From contig NZ_FNRI01000009.1 in assembly GCF_900107675.1 (NCBI RefSeq), forward strand, positions 1 to 64,000: a DNA stretch of 64,000 nt, read 5' to 3'. Shown here in pieces: positions 15,818 to 23,513 of this stretch. Every line of letters begins with the position of its first letter. Position 1 is the first letter of the stretch. The position numbers and the translations under genes are program-made. Source of the DNA: Alistipes timonensis JC136 (GTDB taxonomy: Bacteria; Bacteroidota; Bacteroidia; Bacteroidales; Rikenellaceae). A model generated the notes under the pieces. It did not search any database, was not told where the DNA came from, and worked only from the letters and a program-made list of their open reading frames with translations.

Positions 15818-16008
15818 GACACAAGGATATGAAATGAAAAAGGCAGGTTTCTGAGACCTGCCTTTTCGCGTTTGCGATCGTATGTCTTTTTCGATTTGTG
15901 GACGGCGCGGCACAGGGCCGTCCGGCCGTGCCGTGCGATCTCCTCTTCGCGGCTCGCCTTGCGGTGGGCTTTGAGGTAATCCTTTTCGGTGATTCGTTGC
16001 TTTTTCAT
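15670..16008 (-). CDS. Small basic protein, conserved-looking N-terminus
   Basis: A minus-strand frame starts at ATG 16008 with MKKQRITEKDYLKAHRKASR and continues through a charged segment that includes HKSKKTYDRKR. This resembles a family of about 60-70-residue basic proteins I recall from Bacteroidales. The open frame, however, runs on for 112 residues, through the terminator of the converging gene and 148 bp into it. Either the conserved part is the functional protein and the tail is an extension, or the stop has been lost. Function is unknown. Confidence 0.55.
   Translation of the reverse strand: MKKQRITEKDYLKAHRKASREEEIARHGRTALCRAVHKSKKTYDRKREKAGLRNLPFSFHILVSQSCAGKTGSSTGPGCMPSGSTGAGRAVTMLSTMNFVNPRQGSAPKYSR
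15838..15866 (+). terminator. Terminator of the gene at 15383
   Basis: AAGGCAGGT and ACCTGCCTT form a stem around a 7-nt loop, followed by T residues. The sequence lies inside the converging small reading frame. Confidence 0.8.
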
Positions 16009-16055
16009 AATTACTGTACTTTTACTCCGGGCGGCGCTGTCCGTGGGCAGCGGGC

Positions 16056-16580
16056 TCAGATCTCTTTTTCGAAAGCCAGCCGTTCGCCGCTCCGGTAGAC
16101 GACTTTTCCGCAGGGGGTGAATCCCGTGCGTTCGAGCAGCCGCAGCATGGGGTGGTTGTCGTGGTTGGTGTCGATGCGGAATGCACCGATGCCCCGTTCG
16201 CGGGCCATCTCCTCCACATGGCGCAGGAACTCCGCCGCCACGCCTTTGCCGCGTTCGCCGTCGGCGACGGCTATGCGGTGTACCAGCACGTAGGGGCCGT
16301 CGGTGAGCCATTTGCCTTCGAGGGCTTCGTAGGCCGGTTCCCCGTCGAATACCACTGCGCCGTAGGCGATGATCGCGTGGCACTCCTTCGTGTCGGGTCT
16401 GCACAGCACGTAGCCGCGTCCGCGTCCGATGTCCGCCGAGATATGCCCCGGGGCGGGATATCCGTCCTGCCACTGGCGGCTGCCTGCCGCGTGCATCCGG
16501 GCCTGTGCCTGGCGGATGATCTGCATGATGAGGGGCGCCTCGTGGGGCACCGCCTGCCGGAATACCAATTCTTTGTCCAT
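16056..16580 (-). CDS. GNAT-family N-acetyltransferase
   Basis: The 174-residue protein has the GNAT fold. The acetyl-CoA pyrophosphate-binding motif is VADGERGKGVAAEFL (about 124-138), followed by the C-terminal LERTGFTPCG motif. The substrate is unknown; related Bacteroidetes proteins are annotated only as GNAT acetyltransferases. A -7 box (TACATTTG, 16592-16585) lies 5 bp before the ATG, implying a nearly leaderless message. It lies 47 bp upstream of the small basic protein on the same strand. Confidence 0.88.
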   Translation of the reverse strand: MDKELVFRQAVPHEAPLIMQIIRQAQARMHAAGSRQWQDGYPAPGHISADIGRGRGYVLCRPDTKECHAIIAYGAVVFDGEPAYEALEGKWLTDGPYVLVHRIAVADGERGKGVAAEFLRHVEEMARERGIGAFRIDTNHDNHPMLRLLERTGFTPCGKVVYRSGERLAFEKEI

Positions 16581-16613
16581 GCTGCAAATGTAAACAAATG
16601 TTATTACAATGTC

Positions 16614-16626
16614 GTCCTGTCAGGAC
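16614..16626. promoter_or_regulatory. Palindrome upstream of hsp20 and the GNAT gene
   Basis: GTCCTG-T-CAGGAC is a perfect 6-1-6 palindrome between the divergent GNAT and hsp20 genes. It is a candidate operator. A TTGTGACA-like repeat lies just downstream. Confidence 0.4.
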
Positions 16627-16774
16627 AATTTTTCAGCATGTGTGACAATTTGTGACATTTTTTCATCCAATTGGACGTGGCACAGGATTTGACCGTATAT
16701 AGGTGAATCCGCTCCTGAGGGGCGGGAAAGATGAAACGAATGTTAAACCAAATAATTCTAAGGAGGACAAAACT

Positions 16775-17212
16775 ATGGTACCTGCAAGACGTAATCAGAA
16801 CTGGCTGCCGAGCATTTTCAATGATTTTCTGGGTAACGATTGGCTCGTCGAGCGCCGCAACACCACGGCTCCTGCCGTCAATATCCTGGAGAACGACGAC
16901 GAATACAAAGTCGAGGTCGCCGCTCCGGGGATGACTAAGGAGGACTTCAGGGTGCATCTCAACGAGGATAACGAACTGATCATCTCGGTGGAGAAGAAGA
17001 ACGAAACCAAGGAGGAGGACAAGGAACGCAAGGGCACTTACCTGCGCCGCGAATTTTCCTACACGCAGTTCCAGCAAAGCCTGCTGCTGCCCGACAATAT
17101 CGAGCGTGACAAGGTTTCGGCCAAGGTCGAGAACGGCGTGATGACCATTGAGATTCCGAAACGCAAGGTGACGGAAGCCGCTTCCGCCGCCCGGCAGATC
17201 GAGATTAAGTAA
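16775..17212 (+). CDS. Hsp20/alpha-crystallin small heat-shock protein
   Basis: The 145-residue holdase chaperone has a short N-terminal arm (about 1-28), an alpha-crystallin domain (about 30-130) with the conserved VEVAAPGMTKEDF and ENGVMTIEIPK segments, and a C-terminal tail. The ATG at 16775 is preferred over an upstream in-frame start because it is preceded, at a 7-8 bp distance, by AAGGAGG, a full Shine-Dalgarno sequence that is unusual in this phylum and suggests strong translation. A terminator follows at 17230. Heat induction is expected for the family; no heat-shock promoter was recognised. Confidence 0.93.
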   Translation: MVPARRNQNWLPSIFNDFLGNDWLVERRNTTAPAVNILENDDEYKVEVAAPGMTKEDFRVHLNEDNELIISVEKKNETKEEDKERKGTYLRREFSYTQFQQSLLLPDNIERDKVSAKVENGVMTIEIPKRKVTEAASAARQIEIK

Positions 17213-17229
17213 AAATGTGTCGGAAATGA

Positions 17230-17261
17230 AGAGGGACCGGAATACCGGGCCCTCTTTTTTT
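17230..17261 (+). terminator. Terminator of hsp20
   Basis: AGAGGGACCGG and CCGGGCCCTCT form a stem around AATA, followed by a run of seven T. Confidence 0.88.
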
Positions 17262-17313
17262 GTAATTTAGCGGAAGGAAAGTCACTCCATGCACAAGTCT
17301 CGGAAAAAATCCG

Positions 17314-17321
17314 TATCTTTG
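17314..17321 (+). promoter_or_regulatory. -7 element of the lutABC operon
   Basis: TATCTTTG, 33 bp before the lutA start. No clear -33 TTTG is seen at the standard spacing. Confidence 0.55.
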
Positions 17322-17354
17322 GTGTGGTTTAGTTTGGTGTTAAAATTAAAACAG

Positions 17355-18095
17355 ATGAAAGTCGGATTGTTCATTCCCTGTTACATCAATGCGGTCTATC
17401 CCGAGGTGGGGCGGGCGTCGTACGAGTTGCTGCGCAAGGTCGGCTGCGAGGTCGACTACCCGCTGGACCAGACCTGCTGCGGTCAGCCGATGGCCAATGC
17501 GGGCTTCGAAAAAGACGCCAAAGCGCTGGCGGAACGCATGAATGCGTTGTTCGAAACATACGACTATGTCGTGGGCCCGTCGGCCAGTTGCGTGGTCTTC
17601 GTGCGCGAGGGTTACCCGCGTCTGCTGGATAATTACAGGGAGCATGCGTGCGTCGACGCGCGCATCTGGGAAATTTGCGAGTTCCTGCACGACGTGGTGA
17701 AGCCTGCGCGGTTGGACGCCCGTTTTCCCCATAAGGTGAGCCTGCACAACTCTTGCCACGGGGTGCGCAAGATGGGCCTCTCGTCGCCCAGCGAGATGAA
17801 CGTTCCCTACCGTTCGAAGCTCCGCGACCTGCTGTCGCTGGTCGAGGGCGTCGAGGTCATGGAGCCGGAGCGGCGGGACGAGTGCTGCGGTTTCGGCGGG
17901 ATGTTCTCCGTCGAGGAGAATGCCGTCTCGGTGGCCATGGGGCGCGCCAAAGTCCGGCGGCACATCGACACCGGGGCCGAGTACATCACCGGGGCCGATT
18001 CGTCGTGCCTGATGCACATGCAGGGGATCATCGACCGCGAGCAACTGCCGGTGAAGACCCTCCACATCGTTGAAATCCTCAATTCGAAGTTATGA
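17355..18095 (+). CDS. lutA: Lactate utilization protein A, cysteine-rich Fe-S subunit
   Basis: The 246-residue protein is the LutA/LldE subunit of the iron-sulfur L-lactate oxidation complex, which converts lactate to pyruvate in the cytoplasm. It contains two CCG domains, seen as TCCGQPMANAG (about 44-54) and ECCGFGGMFS (about 176-185), with further Cys at NSCHG. The ATG at 17355 (MKVGLFIPCY) is the family's usual start. It is the first gene of lutABC and overlaps lutB by 4 bp. Confidence 0.93.
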   Translation: MKVGLFIPCYINAVYPEVGRASYELLRKVGCEVDYPLDQTCCGQPMANAGFEKDAKALAERMNALFETYDYVVGPSASCVVFVREGYPRLLDNYREHACVDARIWEICEFLHDVVKPARLDARFPHKVSLHNSCHGVRKMGLSSPSEMNVPYRSKLRDLLSLVEGVEVMEPERRDECCGFGGMFSVEENAVSVAMGRAKVRRHIDTGAEYITGADSSCLMHMQGIIDREQLPVKTLHIVEILNSKL

Positions 18096-19456
18096 GCACC
18101 CATTCCAAAGCCGCGAAACGATTCGTCGCCGACGCCGAACGCATGGCCTGGCACGACAAGGCGCTGTATGCCGTGCGCGAGAAGCGCGACCGGATGATGA
18201 CGACGGTCCCCGAGTGGGAGGAACTGCGGCGGCTGTCGTCCGCAATCAAACGCCACACCCTGAGCCGCCTGGGACATTACCTCTGCGAGTTCGAACGCAA
18301 CGCCACGGCCAACGGCATGGTGGTCCACTGGGCGAAGGATGCCGCGGAGATGAACGCGACGGTCTGGCGGTTGGTCCGCGAGCACGGCGGCACGAACCTC
18401 ATCAAAAGCAAGTCGATGCTCTCGGAGGAGTGCGGACTGACGCCTTATCTGCGCGAACGGGGCGTCGATGCCGTGGAGAGCGACCTCGGGGAGCGGATCA
18501 TGCAACTGCTGCACCAGCCGCCCAGCCACATCGTCCTGCCGGCGATCGCCGTGCGGCGCGAGGAGGTCGGGGCTCTTTTCGAGCGCGAGATGGGCACCGA
18601 GCCGGGCAACAGCGACCCCACATACCTGACCCATGCGGCCCGCAAGGCCCTGCGTCCGAAATTCCTCGGGGCCGACGTTTCGATGACGGGTGTCAATTTC
18701 GCTGTGGCCTCCACGGGGGCGCTGGCCGTCTGCACCAACGAGGGCAACGCCGATCTGGGCACCTCGTTCGCCGACCTGCACATCGCCATCATGGGGATCG
18801 AGAAGGTGATTCCCGACATGGAGGCGCTGGCGGTCTTCACGCGCCTGTTGGCCCGCTCGGGCACCGGACAGCCCATTACGAGTTACACCTCGCTCTACCG
18901 CAAACCCGCCCCGGGCAAGCGGATTCACGTCATTCTGGTCGACAACGGCCGTTCGGAATGGCTGGCCGACGAAGCGCACCGCAACATGCTCAAATGCCTC
19001 CGCTGCGGGGCCTGTATGAACACCTGCCCGGTCTACCGCCGTTCGGGAGGCCATACCTACTCCTATTTCATCCCCGGACCGCTGGGCATCAACCTCGGAA
19101 TGCTGCGTTCGCCGAAGCTGTACCACGGCAACGTTTCGGCCTGCTCGCTGTGCTACTCCTGTTCGGACGTCTGCCCGGCGCAGATCGACCTCGGGGAGCA
19201 GATCTACATGTGGCGGCAGCAGTTGGACGGGATGCACCTGGCCGATCCGGTGAAGAAGCTCTCGGTCAAAGGCATGGATTTCGTCATGGGCGGACGGCGA
19301 CGCTTCTACGGCGGCATCGCCCTGGCCCGTGCGGCGGAGAAACTGCCGCGCTTCGTGCTTGAGAACGGGCTCAACCCGTGGAGCGCTCCCGGCCGCGCCA
19401 TGCCGCCCTTTGCCCCGAAAACATTCAATGGTTGGTGGAAAAAGACGAATAAGTAG
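18092..19456 (+). CDS. lutB: Lactate utilization protein B, Fe-S subunit
   Basis: The 454-residue LutB/LldF subunit has an N-terminal LUD domain (about 60-290) and a C-terminal ferredoxin-like part with two four-cysteine clusters, CLRCGACMNTCP (about 306-317) and CSLCYSCSDVCP (about 351-362). It acts with LutA and LutC in oxidation of L-lactate to pyruvate. Its ATG overlaps the lutA stop (ATGA). A 147-bp gap with a dispersed repeat separates it from lutC. Confidence 0.94.
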   Translation: MSTHSKAAKRFVADAERMAWHDKALYAVREKRDRMMTTVPEWEELRRLSSAIKRHTLSRLGHYLCEFERNATANGMVVHWAKDAAEMNATVWRLVREHGGTNLIKSKSMLSEECGLTPYLRERGVDAVESDLGERIMQLLHQPPSHIVLPAIAVRREEVGALFEREMGTEPGNSDPTYLTHAARKALRPKFLGADVSMTGVNFAVASTGALAVCTNEGNADLGTSFADLHIAIMGIEKVIPDMEALAVFTRLLARSGTGQPITSYTSLYRKPAPGKRIHVILVDNGRSEWLADEAHRNMLKCLRCGACMNTCPVYRRSGGHTYSYFIPGPLGINLGMLRSPKLYHGNVSACSLCYSCSDVCPAQIDLGEQIYMWRQQLDGMHLADPVKKLSVKGMDFVMGGRRRFYGGIALARAAEKLPRFVLENGLNPWSAPGRAMPPFAPKTFNGWWKKTNK

Positions 19457-19497
19457 CAAGGCTGTCCGCAACGCTTCTTGCCGCATGGCGGCACCAA

Positions 19498-19530
19498 GTC
19501 CCCTCCTGAGGAGGGGATTTAGGGGTGGGT
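19498..19530. repeat. Short dispersed repeat between lutB and lutC
   Basis: The sequence CCCCTCCTGAGGAGGGG followed by TTTAGGGGTGGG is a self-complementary repeat that translates to a PLLRRG-like peptide. A diverged copy (GCTCCTGAGGGGCGGG) lies upstream of hsp20 near 16710. It resembles REP-type repeats of Bacteroidetes genomes. Confidence 0.6.
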
Positions 19531-19603
19531 CGGATTTGCAAACGCCGCCGGAGGCGGCGATAACGACCGTGCGATGAGAAAAGCCGGTGAAAAAAGCAAG
19601 ACA

Positions 19604-20185
19604 ATGAATAGCAAAGAGATCATATTGAAAAAACTTTCGGCCGACGGGATGCCTGAATACCCGCATCCCGCGCCGGATTTCGCGCCTCAGCGCTTCGACG
19701 ATCCCGCGGCGACATTCGCCGAACGGCTCGGGGCCGCAGGCGGCCGGGCGGTGCAAATGGCGCCGGGCGAGACGCTCGACGACGTGATCCGCCGTTGTTA
19801 TCCCGATGCGCGGACGATCGCTTCGGCGATGCCCGGCGTGACCGTTGCCACGCTCGACCCCGACGCTGTGGAGGATGCGCGCGAACTGGTCGACGTCGAC
19901 CTGGGCGTGGTGGCGGGTTCGTTCGGCGTTGCGGAGAACGGCGCGGTGTGGATTGCGCAGGACATTCGCCACAAGGCCCTCTATTTCGGGGCTACGGCGC
20001 TGATGGTCGTCATCCCGAAGGACGCGATCGTGGATACCATGCACGAGGCGGTCGTGCGTCCCGAAGTGGACGACTTCGGTTACGGATGTTTCATGTCGGG
20101 GCCTTCGAAGACCGCCGACATCGAGCAGGCGTTGGTCTTCGGCGCCCACGGGCCGATGTCCGTGACGGTGGTGATCCGGGCCTAA
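19604..20185 (+). CDS. lutC: Lactate utilization protein C (LUD domain)
   Basis: The 193-residue LutC/YkgG protein is a single LUD domain with the conserved ENGAVWIAQ and GPSKTADIEQALVFGAHGP segments. It completes the LutABC lactate oxidation complex. The ATG at 19604 (MNSKEIILKKL) is chosen over one 30 bp upstream because it matches the family N-terminus. It converges with the GNAT gene at 20182, overlapping by 4 bp. No lactate permease is visible nearby. Confidence 0.9.
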   Translation: MNSKEIILKKLSADGMPEYPHPAPDFAPQRFDDPAATFAERLGAAGGRAVQMAPGETLDDVIRRCYPDARTIASAMPGVTVATLDPDAVEDARELVDVDLGVVAGSFGVAENGAVWIAQDIRHKALYFGATALMVVIPKDAIVDTMHEAVVRPEVDDFGYGCFMSGPSKTADIEQALVFGAHGPMSVTVVIRA

Positions 20186-20622
20186 AGCGAGAGGTGGAGA
20201 ATGGGGTAGGGACGGCCCGAAGGGTCCGTGTCGCTGCGTGAGACGACGCGGAAGCCCATCCGGGCGTAGAATCCTGTGGCCTGTGCGTTCTGCTCGTTGA
20301 CGTCCACGCGCCGCACGCCGCGATGTGCGACGAGGTACTCCACGAGTTCTCGCCCCAGCCCTTTGCCGCGCTTCCCGGGCGCGACGAACAGCATCTCGAG
20401 GTTCCCGGCTTCGATGCCCGCAAAGGCCGCGAAGCGGTTTTCGGAATCCCTTATGACATAGAGTTCTTCCACGCCGGACAGCGCCTCTTCGCGCACCATG
20501 CGGCGGAAAAACGCGATGTCTTCCGGAGCGAGGAAATCGTGCGTGGCGCGTACCGATCCTTCCCACAAGGCGGTAAGCGCATCCAGTTCGGCCGGAGCCG
20601 GAGATTCGAGTCTTTCTATCAT
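20182..20622 (-). CDS. GNAT-family N-acetyltransferase (YjaB-like)
   Basis: The 146-residue acetyltransferase carries the acetyl-CoA-binding motif VAPGKRGKGLGRELVEYL (about 80-97) and the C-terminal FYARMGFRVV segment. Its overall length and the N-terminal LTALWEGSVRATHDFL match YjaB-type enzymes. The substrate is unknown. It starts 3 bp after the stop of the flavodoxin/ferredoxin gene on the same strand, so the two are probably co-transcribed. Confidence 0.87.
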   Translation of the reverse strand: MIERLESPAPAELDALTALWEGSVRATHDFLAPEDIAFFRRMVREEALSGVEELYVIRDSENRFAAFAGIEAGNLEMLFVAPGKRGKGLGRELVEYLVAHRGVRRVDVNEQNAQATGFYARMGFRVVSRSDTDPSGRPYPILHLSL

Positions 20623-20625
20623 GGG

Positions 20626-21480
20626 TTATAAATGGATTACGGGTGGTTTGCGCCGGGTGAAACTGCGCGCGAGGGCTGCGGCGAAGGGCGTGTGGAAACT
20701 CCGTGCACTGACCGGGCATCCTTTGACGCAGGCGCAGCAGCGGATGCAGCGTGCCGGGTCGGTGTGCACTTCGTCGCCGCGGGCGATGGCCTGCGTGGGG
20801 CAGATCGCCGCACAGCGGCCGCAATGGGTGCAAAGGCCGGCATCGCCTGCGGGCAGGTAGACGACGGGATTTTTCTTCTGCCGGCGGCGGTAGCCCAGCA
20901 CGAAGCGGATGAAACGAAGCATCGGCAGCAGCGGCGTCCGCACGTCTTTCAATCGGGCGGCGTCGACCGGTGTGAGGTTCCCGGCGTCGAGCTTTTTGCG
21001 CACTGCGGCGCCGAATGCCGCGGCCTCAGCGAGGTCCTGCGCGTCGGGGCGTCCTGCGGCGACGGGGGTCTCGGGGGTGCTGTACGAATGCTCTCCGACG
21101 AACGCCCCGGCGGCCACCGGGACGAATCCCTGCCGGACGGCCAGCCCGGCGAGTTCCGCAACGGCCTTTTCGAACGCCCGGTTGCCGTAAACCGCGACGA
21201 CGACGGCGGGAGTGCCTTCGCCCCGGAGCGTTTCGAGCCGCTTCACGGCTGTCGGGGCTGCGTGTCCCCCATAGACGGGTGCGGCGATCACGGCCACGGT
21301 GTCGGCGGGGAGCGTCACGGACGCTCCGGCGGTATGCGTCAGGTCGATGGTTCTCAGCGGGGCGGTTTCGGCGGGGTCCGTTCCGGCCGCGGAGGCGATG
21401 CCCCGGGCCACGGCCGAGGCGATCTTTTTCGAAGTTCCCGTCGGCGAGAAGACGACGGTGTGGATGGTTTCGGGCTTCAT
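20626..21480 (-). CDS. EFR1-type flavodoxin-ferredoxin fusion protein
   Basis: The 284-residue protein joins a flavodoxin-like domain (VVFSPTGTSKKIA near residue 10 binds FMN phosphate) to a C-terminal ferredoxin domain with two four-cysteine motifs, CTHCGRCAAICP (about 217-228) and CIRCCACVKGCP (about 244-255). This is the EFR1 architecture, an electron-transfer protein of unknown partner. The start at ATG 21480 (MKPETIHT) is chosen because the longer frame would include the divergent promoter region. It is divergent from the HRDC gene. Confidence 0.88.
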   Translation of the reverse strand: MKPETIHTVVFSPTGTSKKIASAVARGIASAAGTDPAETAPLRTIDLTHTAGASVTLPADTVAVIAAPVYGGHAAPTAVKRLETLRGEGTPAVVVAVYGNRAFEKAVAELAGLAVRQGFVPVAAGAFVGEHSYSTPETPVAAGRPDAQDLAEAAAFGAAVRKKLDAGNLTPVDAARLKDVRTPLLPMLRFIRFVLGYRRRQKKNPVVYLPAGDAGLCTHCGRCAAICPTQAIARGDEVHTDPARCIRCCACVKGCPVSARSFHTPFAAALARSFTRRKPPVIHL

Positions 21481-21522
21481 GCAGGCAAAGTTACATAAAA
21501 ATCCCGTGTTTCGGGGTGCGAT

Positions 21523-21554
21523 TTTGCGGAATCCGGCTCTTTGGCCTATATTTG
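21523..21554 (+). promoter_or_regulatory. Promoter of the HRDC-domain gene
   Basis: TTTG (21523-21526), a 20-bp spacer and TATATTTG (21547-21554), 24 bp before the ATG. Confidence 0.75.
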
Positions 21555-21578
21555 AGGACGCAACTTCAAACAACGACT

Positions 21579-22046
21579 ATGAAGATCAAAACCTTTGAGA
21601 TCCGCGTCGATCCCGCCGTGCGGGAGCGCGACGAACGGATCGTGAACGAATTTCTGGCCGCCGTCCGTGTTTCGCGCCTCCATTGCGGATGCCTGCGCGG
21701 GCGGTCGTCGTGGACGGTCATCGTCATCTTCCACGACCCTACCGACGAGGAGATCGCCGCGGCTCCGGCGCTGGTCGGGGATTTTCTGCCTCCCGCGACG
21801 GACCTCACCGGGCAGGAGTGCGAACGTTACGAGGCGCTCTGCCTGTGGCGCGACCGGAGGGCCGAAGCCATGGGGCGCAAGCCTTTCGTCATCGCCTCGA
21901 ACCGCGACCTGCTCAACATCGCCCGGAACGACGTCGCAACGCCCGAGGACCTGCTCGAAATCCGCGGCTTCGGACCCCGCCGCGCGGAGCGTTACGGTGC
22001 GGAGATCGTCGCCGTGCTCGATTCGCTGGAGGATGCGTGCGGATAA
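21579..22046 (+). CDS. HRDC-domain protein
   Basis: The 155-residue protein ends in an HRDC helical domain (about 80-155; FVIASNRDLLNIARNDVATPEDLLEI is the characteristic stretch, with the GFGPRRAERYG turn). HRDC domains bind nucleic acid in RecQ helicases and RNase D. The N-terminal 75 residues form a small alpha/beta region found in stand-alone HRDC proteins of Bacteroidetes. No helicase or nuclease motif is present, so it is probably a binding protein of unknown role. The start follows a good promoter at 21523. Confidence 0.85.
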   Translation: MKIKTFEIRVDPAVRERDERIVNEFLAAVRVSRLHCGCLRGRSSWTVIVIFHDPTDEEIAAAPALVGDFLPPATDLTGQECERYEALCLWRDRRAEAMGRKPFVIASNRDLLNIARNDVATPEDLLEIRGFGPRRAERYGAEIVAVLDSLEDACG

Positions 22047-22047
22047 A

Positions 22048-22080
22048 TTTGGTATTGTGCTCCGCGTGCATTATTTTTGT
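22048..22080 (+). promoter_or_regulatory. Promoter of the nitroreductase-like lipoprotein gene
   Basis: TTTG (22048-22051), a 21-bp spacer and TATTTTTG (22073-22080). The -33 element begins 1 bp after the HRDC stop codon. Confidence 0.7.
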
Positions 22081-22104
22081 TTGGAACTAAAAACACGCAA
22101 GACT

Positions 22105-22782
22105 ATGAAAACGAAACTGTTTGCCTGTGCCGCGCTGCTGTTGGCGGCGTGCGGAGGCGCCCCGTCGGCCCGGAAGGCCGCGGTGACCCGGACCGAAGTG
22201 AAGCACGGTCCCGAAATCGTCCTTCTGACTCCCGACACCGTGGGCGGAGCGACCATCAATCAGGCCTTGGCCGATCGTCGCTCGTGGCGCGAGTATAGCG
22301 CTGCACCGCTGACGCTCGAAGAGCTTTCGGGCGTGATGTGGGCTGCCGCCGGCGTCAATCGTCCGGGAACGGATCGCCTGACGGCCCCCTCGGCGCTGGC
22401 GCTCTATCCGATCCGGGTCTACGCCTTCTTCGCCGAGGGCGTGTATGCCTACGATGCCAAGGCGAACAAACTCGTGCGCGTCGCGGAAGGCGACCGCCGC
22501 AAGTTGGCCGGGATGCAGGATTTCGTCTTTACGGCGCCCCTGAACCTGGTTTATGTCGCCGATCTCGCGGTCTATGAAGGGAAGAACATTCCCGCGGAGC
22601 ATACCCGTTACCTCTGCGGGCAGGATGCTGCGGGCTATGCCGAGAACGTCAACCTCTACACCGCAGGTCACGGCCTGCGCTCGATCACGCGCGGCAGCGC
22701 CCCCGAAGCGGAGCTGATGTCCGCCCTCGGGCTCGATCCGGCGCGTTATTTCGTGGCGCTGGCCCAGACCGTCGGCAGATAG
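22105..22782 (+). CDS. Nitroreductase-family (SagB-like) lipoprotein
   Basis: The 225-residue protein has a lipoprotein signal peptide (LLLAACGG, Cys at about 15), so it should be anchored outside the cytoplasm. It then carries a nitroreductase-like fold of the SagB/ThcOx type: INQALADRRSWREYS, the LSGVMWAAAGVNRPG helix, and the C-terminal LMSALGLDP region. Such proteins bind FMN and reduce nitro, quinone or thiol-linked substrates; here the substrate is unknown. The start at ATG 22105 gives the signal peptide and follows a promoter. Confidence 0.87.
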   Translation: MKTKLFACAALLLAACGGAPSARKAAVTRTEVKHGPEIVLLTPDTVGGATINQALADRRSWREYSAAPLTLEELSGVMWAAAGVNRPGTDRLTAPSALALYPIRVYAFFAEGVYAYDAKANKLVRVAEGDRRKLAGMQDFVFTAPLNLVYVADLAVYEGKNIPAEHTRYLCGQDAAGYAENVNLYTAGHGLRSITRGSAPEAELMSALGLDPARYFVALAQTVGR

Positions 22783-22800
22783 GCGGCCTTTTCGAATGCG

Positions 22801-22826
22801 TCGAGCGGTCCCCGGGGACCGCTCGA
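22801..22826. terminator. Perfect 26-bp palindrome, likely bidirectional terminator
   Basis: The arm TCGAGCGGTCCCC is followed directly by its complement with no spacer. It lies between the converging nitroreductase and NUDIX genes. There is no T-run on either side, so terminator function is plausible from position only. Confidence 0.55.
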
Positions 22827-22828
22827 TG

Positions 22829-23410
22829 TCATTTCGCCCGGAATCCCTCGGGTGAAGCGGGGTTTTCAGCGAAGTACCGCCACAGCGGCGCGGCCATCAG
22901 GGATTGCCGGATGCGGTCGGTGCGGAGCAGTTCCAATACCTCTGCGCGCGTCAGGAGATGCACGCGCAGGTCCTCCGTCGGGTCGAGGTGCTGTTCGCCG
23001 ATCTTCTCGACTCCCGTGGCGAGGAAGCAGTGGGTGAGGTTGGAGTGTGTCGAGGGGTTGGCCGATACGGTCATGAGCAGCCGCCATTCGCCGCCGCCGT
23101 AACCCGTCTCCTCGGCCAGCTCGCGCTGCGCCGCGGCGAGCATCGACCCGTCGGAGGGTTCCGACACCCCGGCGGGCGTCTCGTAGGAGGTCTCTCCGAG
23201 CCCGTGGCGGTATTGGTCGACGAAGACGAACCGTCCGTCGCGCGTGATGGCGATGACGTTGATCCAGTCGGGATATTCGAGAACGTAATAGTCGGGAATG
23301 CGGCGTCCGTCGGGCAACTCGAGGCTTTCGTGGCGGACCGTGAACCACGGTTTGCGCGCGAGGTATTCGCTCGTCAGGACTTTCCACTTCCGGTTTTTCA
23401 GATTTTCCAT
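22829..23410 (-). CDS. NUDIX hydrolase (ADP-ribose pyrophosphatase-like)
   Basis: The 193-residue hydrolase cleaves nucleoside-diphosphate derivatives. The core REL-AEETGYG of the Nudix box is present (about 91-100) after ETPAGVSEP. The first conserved Glu of the box (G-x5-E) appears as Asp or Gly with a one-residue shift, a mild degeneration. The overall pattern (N-terminal antiparallel strands, WINVIAITRDGRFVFVDQYRHG) is that of ADP-ribose pyrophosphatases. It is divergent from the cysteine desulfidase, with a TATTTTTG box at 23440-23433. Confidence 0.88.
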   Translation of the reverse strand: MENLKNRKWKVLTSEYLARKPWFTVRHESLELPDGRRIPDYYVLEYPDWINVIAITRDGRFVFVDQYRHGLGETSYETPAGVSEPSDGSMLAAAQRELAEETGYGGGEWRLLMTVSANPSTHSNLTHCFLATGVEKIGEQHLDPTEDLRVHLLTRAEVLELLRTDRIRQSLMAAPLWRYFAENPASPEGFRAK

Positions 23411-23432
23411 GATTTAGCTTGTTGTCTGTTGG

Positions 23433-23482
23433 CAAAAATAGCGAAAATTTGTTATCTTTGATGGTCTGTGTCGTAACGGCAC
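23433..23482. promoter_or_regulatory. Divergent promoters and palindromic operator upstream of the cysteine desulfidase
   Basis: On the minus strand TATTTTTG (23440-23433) serves the NUDIX gene. On the plus strand TATCTTTG (23453-23460) serves the desulfidase. The near-palindrome GTGTCGTAACGGCAC (23468-23482) lies at the expected transcription start. It differs by one base from the perfect palindromes upstream of rsmA and the M16 genes. Confidence 0.6.
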
Positions 23483-23513
23483 TTTCATTTGTCATATCCT
23501 AAAAACAACCGCA

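Noticed and set aside
17807..20833. 1008-residue frame antisense to lutABC
   Set aside because: It spans three genes and an intergenic repeat. No domain is present.
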